This document shows positions 46,208 to 59,468 of a stretch of DNA of 64,000 nucleotides, piece by piece. The position numbers were made by a program, and so were the translations under genes. Numbering within the stretch: position 1 is the stretch's first letter; each line of letters opens with the position of its first letter. A model generated the notes under the pieces. That model was not told where the DNA came from. It ran no database searches and saw only the letters and a program-made list of their open reading frames with translations. This stretch comes from Leuctra nigra (Eukaryota; Arthropoda; Insecta; Plecoptera; Leuctridae): the NCBI GenBank assembly GCA_934045905.1, contig OW203771.1, forward strand, positions 22,328,069-22,392,068, in the 5' to 3' direction.

Positions 46208-47730
46208 ATATCACTTCTTTTGTTAGTTTATTCATATTGCTTGTAGCACATGTCCGGGCAGGGACAAATTTCTTTAAAAAAATACGCCTCAGCCGATTTG
46301 GTTACTAAGAAAATTTGCGTTTGGTATATGATGAAAATGATTATCCAAGAAGAATAGCTTAAGTTTCGTTACAATCGATCCAGCCGTTTTCGATATATGA
46401 CGTCACTTTAGGTTTTAACAATGGCGGCCGAAAATAATGTCGTCTTTAATTCATAATTATTAGTCCTACATATTTCCAAAATTTAGTTGCAATCGGTACA
46501 GCCGTTTTCGATAAATGACGTCACTTCCGGTTTTAACAATGGCGTCCGAAAATAATGTCGCCTTTAATTCAAAATTATTAGTACTACATATTTCCAAAAT
46601 ATGGTTGCAATCGGTACAGCCGTTTTCGATATATGACGTCACTTCCGGTTTTAACAATGGCGGCCGAAAATAATGTCGTCTTTAATTCATAATTATTAGT
46701 CCTACATATTTCCAAAATTTGGTTACAATCGGTACAGCCGTTTTCGATATATGACGTCACTTCCGGTTTTAACAATGGCGACCGAAAATAATGTCGTCTT
46801 TAATTCATAATTATTAGTCCTACATATTTCCAAAATTTGGTTGCAATTGGTACAGCCGTTTTCGATATATGACGTAACTTCCGGTTCTAACAATGGCGGC
46901 CGAAAATAATGTCGTCTTTAATTCATAATTATTAGTCCTACATATATCCAAAATTTGGTTGCAATCGGTACAGCCGTTTTAGATATATGACGTCACTTCC
47001 GGTTTCAGGAATGGCGGCCGAGTACACTGCAACCTTAAATTTATCATTTGTATTGTCTATGTTACAATGTAAGTTAATTATGTATGTATTTTAAGTATAA
47101 TTCGTTGAAATAAGTTAAATATTGCGTATTTATGACGTCACTTCCGGTTTAGAAAATAAGAAAATAATTATTTTATTATTGATACTTCATATAGATCACC
47201 ATCTTAATCGAATGGCGCTATTTTCGTTCCAATCGGTCCAGACGTTTTTGAGATATGACGTCACTTCCGGTTTAAAAATGGCGGCACAAAAAATCACAAG
47301 AGGCAAGGTATCATCAGACGCCAAAAGTGCATATGTGGTAAAAATTTCAGGTCGATCGGTTCAGCCGTTTAGGCTGTGGCGGTGATAGCAACCTTTTCTG
47401 ATATCATCATCATCATCATCAGAAGAAGAAGAAGAAGAAGAAGAAGAAAGCGGTGTAATTTCACGATTTTTACTGCCCTCTAGGTCGTAAACGGCATGAC
47501 TGGTTGTAGTCGCGTGATGTATATGTTGTCAGGTGGGCCATAGCTCAAAATTAAGACATTTCACAACAATGTGAGATTTTCCATTGTTGAGATCCAGTAG
47601 GCCGAAAATGCCATGTTGCTTACAGTAAAAGAAGTTGGTCTGCTCCTCGGTTTATATAGGCATTTACGGTATGTTGAGTGACTGTGAGTGTACGGTACGA
47701 CTTGGCTGTGTGGAGCGACCGCTCCACTAG
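46208..47730. mobile_element. Right part of the 2.47 kb insertion (unit D)
   Basis: Same structure as in A, with one additional minisatellite copy and the same hairpin-CTAG terminus. Confidence 0.5.
46361..47017 (+). repeat. 118-119 bp minisatellite, 6 copies (unit D)
   Basis: Phrases at about 46381, 46499, 46618, 46736, 46855 and 46973; one more copy than unit A. Confidence 0.9.
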
Positions 47731-49460
47731 ATGTTTAAATTCTGTTAGTGTATAATCTACTCTTATAAAATACAGGGGAGGTAGTTGAAATAAACAACAT
47801 ATAAATGGTGGTTAAACCTTAGAACATTATTTAACGCAGTAATAACACCCCAAGGCAAACAGTATGTTGTGAATTGACTCTGAAAGATTTTTCCTATACT
47901 TTTGCAATACGGCAGCAAAAACGTACTTTGTAAATTTGAATGTACGGGAGTCTTGATGGATGAGCTTAAACCTAGAGTTTATTTTCATGGAAAAGCCAGG
48001 CTATCTATAGAAGGTATGCAGTGCCTTCATACTGCCTTGAGCACTCCAGTGTTGCCATAGGTAATTTGCCTTTTTCGCAATTCGAATAGAATGGGCTATA
48101 AGGCGACTTTTTGGTGAAAAACAACACAGAAAAACGATATTCGTGCAATAAGAATAATGACGATGTCCACAAATAATCCTTTCTTACTACGTAAGTAAGA
48201 AATTAATTGCTCTGGAGTAACATTAAGTTTCAAACAAATTTTCTCCAGCAAATTTGCAAGATTCATAAATTAAAGATTCTATTTACTTGGTAAATGCTCC
48301 GTGTAACGCATTGGTAAGCGAGCATCGGTATGTGCAACATCTCAAACAGAAATTCCCTTACACAAAGTAAACAGACAAGCCAATTGAAACAAGATCAAAA
48401 CAATCAAAAAAACTACAAAAAAAATAACTAGGGTTTTTAGTTGTAAACTTGATACTCATAATAAGACTCTGAAGAGACAAAACTCAACCATTTAACAAAT
48501 AATCAAAGTGCTTAAAACAATAACACATTCAATTCTTGATGGTTTGCACTGAAATTTTTAAAAAAATATATAGTTTTGGTAACAAGACCTTGATCATGAT
48601 CAACTTGATCAGAACATTTTCACTTTCAGCCATTCATAAAACTTTGTTCAATAACTAGACTGCAAGCCTGACAGTCCGAGAATCGGCTCAATCGCACAAC
48701 ACCGGAATAAGACAAATAAACAAAACAGGCACATGCCAAACGAGTGGGATGAAGGTGCTAGCTTCACTCTTTCTAGAGAAATTCAAATTGTATTGATGGC
48801 CGTCCACAATACAGGGTTGACCATTGAGATTCAACTTACCAAACAATATAAAATACTTTAAATATAATAACTAATTAATTATTTATGTTTGACTAAAATC
48901 TATTATTATCATGGTGGTTATAAATAACGCAAATAGAAGATTTTAAAACAGATGGAACAATGAAATCTAACAATGATAATGAAATTCCTAAGCACTTGAG
49001 GAAGTCAGTGAAGAATGAAGGGATGGATAATCAACAATAATACATCAATCAACAATGGTGCATTTTTTCCAATTATTACATGTCTCAGTTTCCAAGTCAA
49101 CACCACTGCAACACATTGCAGTTTAAAATCTTCAAGATCACATCAGTTTAATTTTCTCTCGTTTGAAAAAATAACTTTCAGTAGATATTTTATTTTGAAT
49201 GGTCATAAAAATGTTTAGATATTATAAGAAACATTGCACAAGCAGTTATTTAATGCGAATTGGATAACTGTCTGTTTCTGAAATGTAACACATTGACCAT
49301 TATGTTGTTCCTTGCAAAATGAAAAGCTACTGAAATTCTTATTGGTGACATCTATGGGTGTGTTTTGAACACAATAAACTCCTGGGGAAAACATGATCCA
49401 CGGCAACGAGCAGCAAACAGAAGGAATACAAGTACCTCATCATTTACTATTCACCTAAAA

Positions 49461-49611
49461 AGCTGGTCCACATCGACCGTTTTTGCATTTATTTTCTATT
49501 AACCAATCACACGTCTGCTGTGTGCAAATTCTGGACTTGTGATTGGCTATAAGAAAAATAAACGGAACATGTAAATCGGAAAAACGGTCTATGCGGATTG
49601 TGGACCCAGCT
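49461..49611. mobile_element. Fixed MITE, AGCTGG termini (unit E)
   Basis: Identical by eye to the D copy, including the missing G and the stem mismatch. Confidence 0.7.
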
Positions 49612-50063
49612 CTGTCTTGTTGCCTCTAGCACTCAAACTGTTGGAGCTCAGTTTGTAAGGCCGGGATGTACAATGTCCTGATAAAGTTAGCAGCAGGATT
49701 TTTTTCGGTTGAAACCTTGTCAACAGCCAATGAAACACAGCCATCTAGATTTAACTTACTTATCAGGACATTGTACAGCCGGACCTTAGAGTTTCTCTGA
49801 AAGAATGTTCACGTGATCAGTCCGCTAGCATTTTATTAACATTTTCACTACCTAGTACCTACTTATGCCATGTGGCATAGTTTTCCAACCCATTAAACCC
49901 ATTAAGTATCCCCTATCAAACACTTTAGTCGGTAATTTATGAAGGATTGGTGCATTAATTTACAGCAAAACCATCAATGATCATTTACATCCCCAACCCG
50001 TGGAACAAATACATTTTTTTTTAAATTGTGATTTTGTCGATCTATTAGCATTTCCCTACTTAA

Positions 50064-51354
50064 GACGGCTGGGAAGTGAGTTTAACCTTGAAGAGTTTTT
50101 TAATCGATTTTTATCAATATCTATTACCAATGTAATTGAAAACAAAATAAGGCTTTGTACGCGTCTTCAGAACTATTCAATGAAAATAATTTCATAGCTT
50201 GGAATGGTTTATTAGATTTGCTTTGTCCTACAGATGTTTAGTGCCCGAAAATTAGTACTAGGAAAACGCTCTGTGAAACGCGTTGATGAGCGAGCACGGA
50301 TACACGCAACACCTCGAACCGAAATTATGTCTATCGAATGTCATTAAAAGCCAACAATTCTTTAGTTTCGTCACAGACTTGTATAAAAATCACCAAAATC
50401 TCCAAAAATATTGGTGCCAATCCTTGCTAAGTTTTAAGTTGATCGATTAAACCTTTATGATTGAACGGTTCCTTGTTAATTTTCGAAAATCACAGGATCT
50501 CGTTCAAAAAATATACCTGGGACCACCCATATGATATGATATGATATGTAGTGTGTGTACACAATATCAGATCAATCTGTTGAACGGTCATTATTAGTTT
50601 CATATGTTTAAAACTTTCTGCTCTAACTACCTTGCCTTGAACTGTAGATTCGAAGTCGCCGTGAATTTGACAGCCAACACGCAAAATGTCCCTAAAATGA
50701 CAAAAACTTTTGAAAATAACGATAGATTAGAGTGAAAATTGGCAAAAATACCATAAATGTTGGTACCAATGACCATGCGAAGTTTTTATTTGGTCGGTCA
50801 ATCGGTTCCAGTTTAAATTTCAAAAATCACAGGAAAAATGGTTTCAAATTTGAACCAATGGGAGGATTTGGCTGAATTTTTTTTTGATTGGGTACAATGT
50901 TGGTTGCAATGACTTTGCTAAATTTCAAATTGATCGAACCAACCAATCGAAAGATAATTTTTATAAAATTTGAACCAATCACAGGATCTCGTTCAGAAAA
51001 GATCCCAGGGATCGCATAGATTACGTTAGTATGTGTACAAAATTTCAGATCGATTGGTTGTGCGGTTTGACCTGGGCAGTGCAGGCAAAAAAAAAAAAAA
51101 AAACACACAGAGAAAGTGCCATAAGAGTACCGTGGTGACGCTCGCTACGCTCGCTCAAAAATTATGGTACTAAACATCTGTTGGACAAAATAAAACTAAT
51201 AACGTATTCCAAGCTATGAAATTATTTTCATTGAACTGTTCTGAATACTCGTACAAAGCCTTATTCTGTTAACAATTACATTGGTAAAAGATATTGATAA
51301 AAATCGATTAAAAAACTCTTCAAGGCCACGCTCACTACTCCCTACTCAGCCCTC
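50064..51354. mobile_element. TTAA-target inverted-repeat element with nested insertion (unit E)
   Basis: Copy of 37885-39175 at offset 12179 with a handful of base changes; TTAA at 50060-50063 and 51355-51358. Confidence 0.8.
50258..51158 (-). mobile_element. Helitron-like insertion (unit E)
   Basis: Copy of 38079-38979 carried along by the D/E duplication. Confidence 0.42.
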
Positions 51355-51425
51355 TTAACCATTTACAAACAAATAATGAACTGAAAATGCGTACACAGTG
51401 AAGGAATCAAAATAAGGAAAGTTAT

Positions 51426-51532
51426 TTTATAACGTCAACAAGGCTAAAGATCTGTACAGTGAAGAAAAAAGATTTGGAGTGAATCGACAAGTGGTTGAAT
51501 TTTGCCAACGCTGCAAACAGGTGATCCTGCAA
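51426..51532 (+). CDS. Candidate internal exon, KDLYSEEKRFG block (unit E)
   Basis: Identical to the unit A version over the block; frame intact. Confidence 0.33.
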
Positions 51533-52707
51533 GTAGGTATGACTTAATTTTATTCAACAAGTGTTTCGATTAACAATACATTGACTATTGAGAACCCATT
51601 ATTGTATCAGATCATTGTTGTTCTAGTTGCCATGATTGTCAACAATGTGTTCAAATTACATTCATTCAGATTTGAGAAGATTGATTTCTAGTTGATCATT
51701 AATTTTGTAAAACTAACATCTTCTTAAGTTCCAGTTTACTTCATGAATAAGTTCAAACATTCGAGTGAAAAGTATTTCTAACTTGACATATCTCCAAAGC
51801 CAACACATCAAGGAATCAAACTAATTCCATCTCTTATATTTCTGACAACGCAGGAGCAGTCAAGAAGTTAACGAATTCCCTCTTCTAGAATACTACAGTG
51901 ATGAGCTGATCAGACACATTCATTGAGGAAGATGCTGTGAAGACCCAAGACAAGAACAGAAGCAACTGACTTTCAACATTACGTAGACATCGAAGAAGAC
52001 ATTACAATTACTCATTACATGTAGACTTAAACAAGTACAGCTCACAACTCTCAAGTTATTGTGTTAGTTGTATGTAGGAACTGCTCCAGCATTAACGTTG
52101 TGTTTCCTATAAACTTTGCATGAACTTAGTATAAGTATTGCCCAGCACTTATGACATAGGTACCAGATTTATCAGGATTGAAATCTAACCATATCTTCAC
52201 AGCTTGTTTGCTTCTTGCAGATTACGTAAGACCACCTATTTCAATGTTCGAATGACATCAAGTGGGCAAAGCAACCTGCACTCATTCTAACTCATTCATA
52301 GCTAAACCTTCGCCAGGTACACACTCAAGGAAAGAACGCCATCAATAAAGAATCATACGTTAAGGAGCAAGCTGTGAAACATTACCGTGAGTACATAACC
52401 CCTGAATCATTGTCATATATTTTTTATTTGAAATTTTAATTTATTTAGATCTAATTGATATTTAATTAGATTTATATTTTAATATTGAATGTTAATGTAA
52501 CACACTTATTGGCATATATTTTTTCAGTTCTTTTGTGAATTTGCAACTAAATATATTGCAAGAAATGTGACAATTACCGAGTCATGATAATTGATTCTAT
52601 TGATGCATTAATTGCATCAACCAACAGTCATCTTTTGCAATTGATCATAATCATCATAATTTTTGGAAATATCCTCTTATATAACTGATGAATAATGATC
52701 ATCAAAA

Positions 52708-53718
52708 TCATACACGCTGTTTGTTAGATTCCTCATCCTTACCAACAATATCATCAGCTTTCTCATAATCATTTCCAAAACAGCGCCAATAATATCCAAC
52801 AAATAACGTGCCTACATTTCTAAACATAATATTTGTCAACAGGACTCCAGTTAAAGAAGAAAATATTAGACCATCACACATGCAACAGGTCTTCACGCAT
52901 TTCACACACTTTCTAGTTTCAACCGATATGCCGAGTATCTGTGTGCAAATGATTGAACTACATCCAACTGAATAACCGTTGGGAAGAAGCTGGCGACACT
53001 CGTCAGTAGGTAAGTCAATGGGGTTAGCAAATATAAATGGCCAGTTTGGGTCTGTTTGCCTGTCCCCACTTTTCAGCACTTTCTCCACCAAAATGGTAAA
53101 GCAGTTCAAAACTGCATAAATTGTGATCTGCTTTGCCATTTGGGTGTGAGATGGAGGTGATAAGTGGTGACAGGTGAACACAGAAAAGACAGATATGTAA
53201 TAAGTTAGACATCGCCACAAAACAAACTTCCACATCAGATGATAATTCATGGCTTAATGTTACACGGACATATGCAGCAGAATACTTCCAGTTGTGCTCT
53301 TTTGTCCGTCACCGATCTTCTTAAAGTAGGTAGCAACCTTCCGCGAATAGCTGTTCTTCATAACAGTCCAATCTGCTCTGGATATAAATAGATATCGATA
53401 ATATATATATAAATAATATTGAAAAACTATCGTGGGTGAAAGATCATCTGTGCTCAATTAAATGCAACTGTTTAGTTTGGAACGCTGCTTGCTGCCGCTT
53501 ATGTCACATTGTCATGGACATTGATTTGAGGTGCTTCTCACTGACCACTGGATGATCCAGAAGATAGAGTCTCTGTACAGTGAGTAATAACTAGCCATTA
53601 CTAGTTTACGTCTTTACATTACTATGTACTCACTTCAACAAAACCTTTCTTCCACTTCCAGCTAGAGTAATACGTAACCCTTGTTGGTAACCTGAGCAGC
53701 CCCACTCGAGATCGACAT
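52708..53718 (-). CDS. Minus-strand Cys-rich membrane-like protein candidate (unit E copy)
   Basis: The distal region is one 180-codon open frame (53250 to 52708), the longest of any copy. It has hydrophobic stretches at about residues 5-26, 41-56 and 118-145, a segment LPTDECRQLLPNGYSVGCSS at 80-99, a Cys cluster KCVKCVKTCCMC at 114-125 and a charged tail KADDIVGKDEESNK. That could be a small secreted or membrane protein, but I recognise no family. Upstream, exon 1 carries the same extra base as D, exon 2 has TAA at 53321-53323, and the acceptor before exon 3 has lost its AG (CTTTTCTGTG instead of CTTTTCAGTG, near 53182). The intact frame might therefore be an accident, or be used from its own ATG. 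GTAAGG at KVGKD-type codons is a possible donor. Confidence 0.33.
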
Positions 53719-53781
53719 ACTAATGTTTTTGTTTTGAGTTCTAGGGCGAGGGGTGAACAACTAAAAATATCGGTGTACACT

Positions 53782-55140
53782 TTGAAAAAAAACAAAGAAA
53801 AAAAATCATACAAAATCAATAATTAAAATCCAAAAAAAACAAAAAAAATTACGCAACAATTCGAAAAATTGATCAAAATTAAAACATAAAAAAAAATTAA
53901 ACAAAAAACATATACAAAAACAAAGGCACTAAAAAAAAAATTACAAAAAAATCACGTAAAACCGTGAAAAATCAAAAAATTATAAAAAAAGGAATGAAAA
54001 TCAATAACAAAAATAAAAAAATAAAAAAGAAACAAAAAAAAGAAAGAAGAAAATTAAAAAAAGAAACCAAAAAATACAAGAAATACACGTAAAATATTGC
54101 CAAAATCAAAAAAATATAAAAAAATCAATGCAAAAAAATAAACAAGAAGATTACAAAAAATAAACGTAAAATATTGGAAAAATGAAAAATCAATAAAAAC
54201 CAATAACAAAAAAAAATAAAAAATGATAAAAAAAATAAAAAAAAATAAAAAAGAATGTTAACAAAAATTACTAACAAAAAATACAAAAAATCCCGTAAAT
54301 ATTAGAAAAAACAAAATATTATAAAAAAAAGAAAAGAAATCAATAACAAAGATCAAAGAAGAAAAAGAAACAAGAAAAGAAAAAAGAAATAGAAAAAAAG
54401 AAACAATAAAAACAAGGAAAGGAAAAAGAAAAAGAAAAAAAGAAACCAACAAAAATACAAAAAATACACGTAAAATATTGCAAAAATCAAAAAATTGCAA
54501 AAAAAATCAATCAAAAAAATATCAAAATGAAAAAATAATAAAAAAGGCACTACAAAAAACAAAAAGAAAACAATAAATGAACCTAAAATATTGGAAAGAT
54601 AAAAAAAATTATACAAACAAATATCAAAAAAGTGAAAGAAAACAAAAAAATCAAAAATTCTACTGTAAAAAAAAATAACTAAAAACATTACAAAAAAATC
54701 ACGTAAAATATTAGAAAATCAAAAAATCTTTAAAAAGAAAAAAAATCAAAAACAAGAATCAAAAATTAAAAAAAAGAAAATCGAAAAAAAGAACCAAAAA
54801 AAATACAAATAAATATACAAAAAAATCAAAAAAACATAAAAAATCAATACAAAAAATGTAAAAAAGAGAAAAAAAGGCACTACAAAAACAAAAAGATTAC
54901 AAAAAATGAACGTAAAATATTGGAAAAATCAAAAAATTATAAAAATCAATTACAAAAAAAGAAAAAGGACAAAAAATCAAAAGAAATTTTTAAAAAATCA
55001 CATAAAATATTGGAAAAATCAAAAAATTAAAAAAAGGAAGAAAAATCAATAACAAAAATCAAAATAGGAAAAAAGAAAAAAAAAGGAAAAAAAGAAGAAA
55101 AAAGAAAACAAAAAAAATTTAAAAAATCATAAAATCCAAA
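53782..55140. repeat. A-rich strand-asymmetric tract (unit E)
   Basis: Matches the D-type version, including the extra segment near 53860-53930. Confidence 0.85.
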
Positions 55141-55232
55141 AAATCAGTTGTCATCAAAGTGTTCAGTTGTTAACCCCTCGTTCTAGTCAATCGTTCTGTT
55201 AATCATTCCATAGTACCACGACACGACAGGAC

Positions 55233-55744
55233 ATGAAACACGCTTCTAGACGAGATGAATCTTCACGCAGCAATGTCTTTGTCATTCGTGCAACTGTTTT
55301 CAATCTGTCACCATCGTGTTCAAACAAGCAACACACGACGTCACCGATGGTCTCGAGTGAACACATTGACTTGGATAATCACAAAGAGTCGACACAGAGC
55401 TGTGTTAAAGGGTAAGTTCAACTGAATAGTTTGATGTAAACGTAAACGCTGGGCAATACATCCTTTTCCAACTATGACATTAGATATGTTAACAATTCTT
55501 TAATGTTGATGAGCTGTAGATGAGCTCATCTTCATCTCAGATGAGCTGTTGATGAGATGAGCTGTTGTGTTTCCTGCGAGTGTTGATTGTATAATGTTTG
55601 TCTGATTACAACCTGATATTGAATGTACTTGTGACCTTGTTCAATAAATGATTAATTTACATTTCCATGTTCACAATGTCTTCATAATTATTTAGGACGT
55701 ACTTTAGAACCAGAAGGCCCGAAGTCCAGTTCTACGATTCTTGA
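55233..55744 (+). CDS. Two-exon gene candidate (unit E)
   Basis: Exon 1 55233-55411 is D-like apart from one Arg to Gln change (ACACAGAGC). Exon 2 (55696-55744) is C-like (TYFRTRRPEVQFYDS). The switch between parental types lies in the intron, so this copy encodes a recombinant protein. The intron also contains the GATGAGCT expansion at 55508-55566. Confidence 0.42.
55508..55566 (+). repeat. Local GATGAGCT expansion (unit E only)
   Basis: GATGAGCT and GATGAGAT words, some inverted (AGCTCATC), replace a ~20 base stretch (ACTTTATTATAACTACG) that all other units have. It lies in the intron of the plus-strand gene, close to the D-to-C switch point. Confidence 0.7.
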
Positions 55745-56572
55745 AGTGATATAAAAAACAAGCACCATTCAGTCTTATTTGTAACAGTGACTCCAGTCTT
55801 TTCGACAGAGATACTTAATATAACTGTATTTGCTGACTTTGGTCAAATTTTAATTTACAATTGATAAAGCTTGATAACATGAATACATCCAAAAGTGTGC
55901 AGACAAAATCGAGAAAGACTAGGAGACTTCTGCTATCAATCAAAGGACATACAGACCTAAATGAGTTACATTAAGCAGTTCTTCCATGAACGCAATTCAC
56001 CGTGATTTCCCGACGACATGATGCCAAGATTCAAGATATCATTGGCTGTGCAGCCAACATAATATAGCTAATTTGCGTAAACTTGGCTTTAGTCACTCCA
56101 GAAATGACATCACAATCCTGATTCTCATTACATGCCGTTTTTCCCGCCAAAATGTCCCATGACATTTGATATTGATTTTTATGAATGAAAATTTCCCGTT
56201 TCTCAAGTGATAAAAGTCTTTGTGATTACTATTATTTGTGTTGTTATTTATGAATGTACGGTCATTAAATTAGTGGAGAATTCCCTATTGACAAATATTT
56301 CCAAACACGCATAAAATATCCATAAAATGTCAATAACTTTTGTAGTTATCAACAGTTTATTTAGTCTGAAAATTTACAAAAACATCCCATGTAGGTCCCG
56401 ATGACGAAGCAAATTTGAAGTAAATCGGTCAAACGGTTCCAGTTCTAATTTTCAAAAAATCACAGGATTCTGTTCAAAAACTCTACACGAGACCACTCTT
56501 ATGACATTAGTGTGGGTTGGCAATGGCATTGCATACAATAACACAAAACCAAACAAAAAACATTTGTTTTTA

Positions 56573-56747
56573 CAGACTGGTTTTTTACTGTATGAACTCT
56601 CACCAGATGGAGCCACAGTCAGTTGTTCTGCTAGGCTGAGAAAGACTTCATTGCGCGCTCACCTTGCAATGTTGTCTTTCTCGGCCTAACAGAACAACTG
56701 ACGTTGTCTCGGTCTGCAGAGAGTTCAAACATAGGGAAAACAAACTG
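56573..56747 (-). mobile_element. CAGT-ended TA-target MITE, opposite orientation (unit E)
   Basis: C-like orientation and flanks; the left terminus reads CAGACTGG with small changes. Confidence 0.73.
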
Positions 56748-57170
56748 TATGTCTCACTTTCATGGTTTGAGGTTAGGTAAGTTTTATGTTTTTTTCATAA
56801 CAATCGACCTAAACTGCAATAAGCATTCAATTGTTCTGTTAATATTTGATCATTATGCATAATATTAATAATGATTAAATATTACAAAGTTATGTTGTCT
56901 GTTTCCATATTTGCTTCAATTCTAGTGTCTATTCATCTCAAATTGTCCAATTAATTGCAGTTGGGAAAATAGAACCGGTTCTAAACCAAGAATTGTCAAG
57001 ATTTGGATTTTTCTTGTCTATCACACTAGCCAAATTGCATAATTTCAGTCTTGAAGACTCAAATTGTCCAATTTCAATTGTATACCCTCTTTAGGAAACG
57101 AAGTGAAATCGCGACCAGAGGGTGTAAACAATTATGTTTAAATTCTCTTAGTATCTACTCTTATAATATA

Positions 57171-57256
57171 CAAGCCAAACGACACGAACGAGCGTCGGGA
57201 GTACGACCGCGCACGAGAGCGAGGCTCGGGCAGCCGCCAAAATTCCCTGCGCATAG
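57171..57256. other. CpG-dense segment, partly decayed (unit E)
   Basis: Homologue of 33021-33104. Differences include loss of CpG by change to CA (CGGCC to CAGCC, GCGCGTAG to GCGCATAG), as expected of methylated CpG decay. Confidence 0.5.
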
Positions 57257-58135
57257 GTATAGTTGAAATAAACAAAACATTTAAATGGTGTTTAAACCTA
57301 AGATCATTATTTAACACAGTACAAACACCCCAAACAGCTTGTTGTGAATTGACTATGAAAGATTTTTCTTAAACTTTTGCAACTGTGGCAAAATCCTACT
57401 TTGGAAATTTGAATGTATGGTAGTCATAATGGATGCTTAAACATAGAGTTAATTTTCATGGAAAAGCCAGGCTGTCTATAGAAGGTATCCAGTGCCTTCA
57501 TACTGTCTTGAGCACTCCCACTCCAGTGTTGCCATAGGTAATTTGCCTTTTTCGCAATTCAAATAGAATCGGCTATAAGGCGACTTTTTGGTGAAAAACA
57601 ACACAGAAAAAATATATCGCGCAATAAGAATAATGACGATGTCCACAAATAATCCTTCCTTACTATGTAAGAAATTAATTGCTCTGGAGTAACATTAAGT
57701 TCCAAACAAATATTCTCAAGCAAATTTGCAAGATTCATAAACTATATTTACTTGGTAAATGCTCTATGCAACGCATTGGTAAGTGAGCATCCGTACGTGC
57801 AACACCACAAACAGAAATTCCCTTACACAAAATAAACAGACAAGCCAATTAAAACAAGTTCAAAACATCAAAAAAACTACAAAAAAAATAACTAGGGTTT
57901 TTAGTTGTAAACTTGATACTCATAATAAGACTCTGGAGAGACAAAACTCAACCATTTTACAAATAATCAAAGTGCTTAAAACAATAACACATTCAATTCT
58001 TGATGGTTTGCACTGAAATTTAAAAAAAATTATATAGTTTTGGTAACAAGACCTTGATCATGATCAACTTGATCAGAACATTTTCACTTTCAGCCATTCA
58101 TAAAACTTTGTTCAAGAACTAGACTGCAAGCCTGA

Positions 58136-58293
58136 AGGCCGATGCACAATTGACGCAGACAGACGACGGAGACGGATACGATTTTTAGGTATGACATATT
58201 CACTCTGACTGTTCACAATCGGACGTGGACGGACGACGCCTTGAACATTGTATCCGTCTCCGTCGTCCGTCCGCGTCAATTGTGCATCGGCCT
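58136..58293. mobile_element. GC-rich MITE, AGGCCGATGCACAATTG ends (unit E only)
   Basis: A 158 bp insert between TGA copies (58133-58135, 58294-58296); all other units read GCCTGACAGTCC. Inverted repeats of about 45 bp with two or three mismatches (AGGCCGATGCACAATTGACG at the left). The interior is rich in GACGACGGAGACGG. A 3 bp duplication suggests a PIF/Harbinger-type source, though TGA is not the usual TWA. Confidence 0.8.
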
Positions 58294-59164
58294 TGACAGT
58301 CCGAGAATCAGCTCAAACGCACAACACCGGAATAAGCCAAATAAACACAACAGGCACATGCCAAACAAGTGAAATGAAGGTGCTCGCTTCACTCTTTCTA
58401 GAGAAATACAAATTTTATTGATGGCTGTCCATAATACAGGGTTGACCATTGAGATTCAACTTACCAAACAATATAAAATACTTCAAATTTAATAAACTAC
58501 ACTTTGAAATTATTTAGCTTTTAATTAAAGATATTAATATTCACAATTCCTTTCTATATACCTACAACTAAAAACTATTAGTATCAAGGTGGTTATGAAG
58601 AATGCAAGTAGAAGATTTTAAAACGGATGGAACAATGAAATCTAACAATGATAATGAAATTTATAAGCACTTGAGGAAGTCAGTGAAGAATGAAGGGATG
58701 GATAATAAACAATAATACATCAATCAACAATGATGCATTTTTCCAATTATTACATGTCTCAGTATCCAAGACAACACCAATGCAACACATTGCAGAGTTA
58801 ATTCATGAAGATCACATCAGTTTAATTTTCTCGCCTTTGAAAAAATACCTTTCATTAGATATTTTATTTTGAATGGTCACCAAAATGTTTAGATATCATA
58901 AGAAACATTGCACAAGCAGTTATTGAACATGAATTGGATTCCAATATTAAATAACTGTTTCTGAAATGTTACTCATTGTGTTGTTCCTTACAAAATGAAT
59001 AGCTACTGAAATTCTATTGTAATGGCTATTGAATAGCTATTGTACTTGGATACATCTTTGAGTGTGTTTTGAAGACGATTAACTCCTGGGGAAAACATAA
59101 TCCAGACCAACGAGCAGCAAACAGAAGGAATACAAGTACCTCATCATTTACTATTCACCTAAAA

Positions 59165-59325
59165 AGCTGGGTCCACATCAACTGTTTTTGCATTTATTTT
59201 CTATAAAGCAATCACAAGTCAGCTGTGTGCAAATTCTGGACTTGTGATTGCCGATTGGCTATAAGAAAAATAAACGGAACATGTAAAAATCGGAAAAACA
59301 GTCTATGCGGATTGTGGACCCAGCT
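59165..59325. mobile_element. Fixed MITE, AGCTGGGTCCACA termini (unit F)
   Basis: Copy in unit F with a short internal duplication (GATTGCCGATTGGC) in the right arm of the central stem. Confidence 0.68.
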
Positions 59326-59468
59326 CTGTCTTTTGCCTCTAGAACTCGACTGTTGGAGCTCAGTTTGTAAGGCCGGGTTGTACAATGTCCTGATAAAGTT
59401 AGCAGCAGGATTTATCGGTTGAAACCTTGGCAACAGCCAATGAAACACAGCCATCTAGATTTAACTTA

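Larger units (their letters stand above)
36868..49046 (+). repeat. Tandem unit D
   Basis: Fourth copy. It has the empty version of the 13014-type MITE hot spot (near 37570), the TTAA composite at 37885-39175, a TA-target MITE at 43721-43952 and the 2.47 kb insertion at 45143-47730. Its left part, up to about 43250, is almost base-for-base the same as unit E at an offset of 12179-12193. Its right part is closest to unit A. Stretches 39360-40520 and 47735-49046 hold only core sequence. Confidence 0.93.
49047..58721 (+). repeat. Tandem unit E (chimeric copy)
   Basis: Fifth copy. The left portion (to about 55455) matches unit D, including the shared TTAA composite and shared gene lesions. The right portion matches unit C, but without the foldback element and LINE of C, and with its own TGA-flanked MITE at 58136-58293. 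It gives the empty sites for both large insertions of C. Stretches 51540-52700 and 57260-58130 are core sequence without a supportable gene. Confidence 0.92.
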
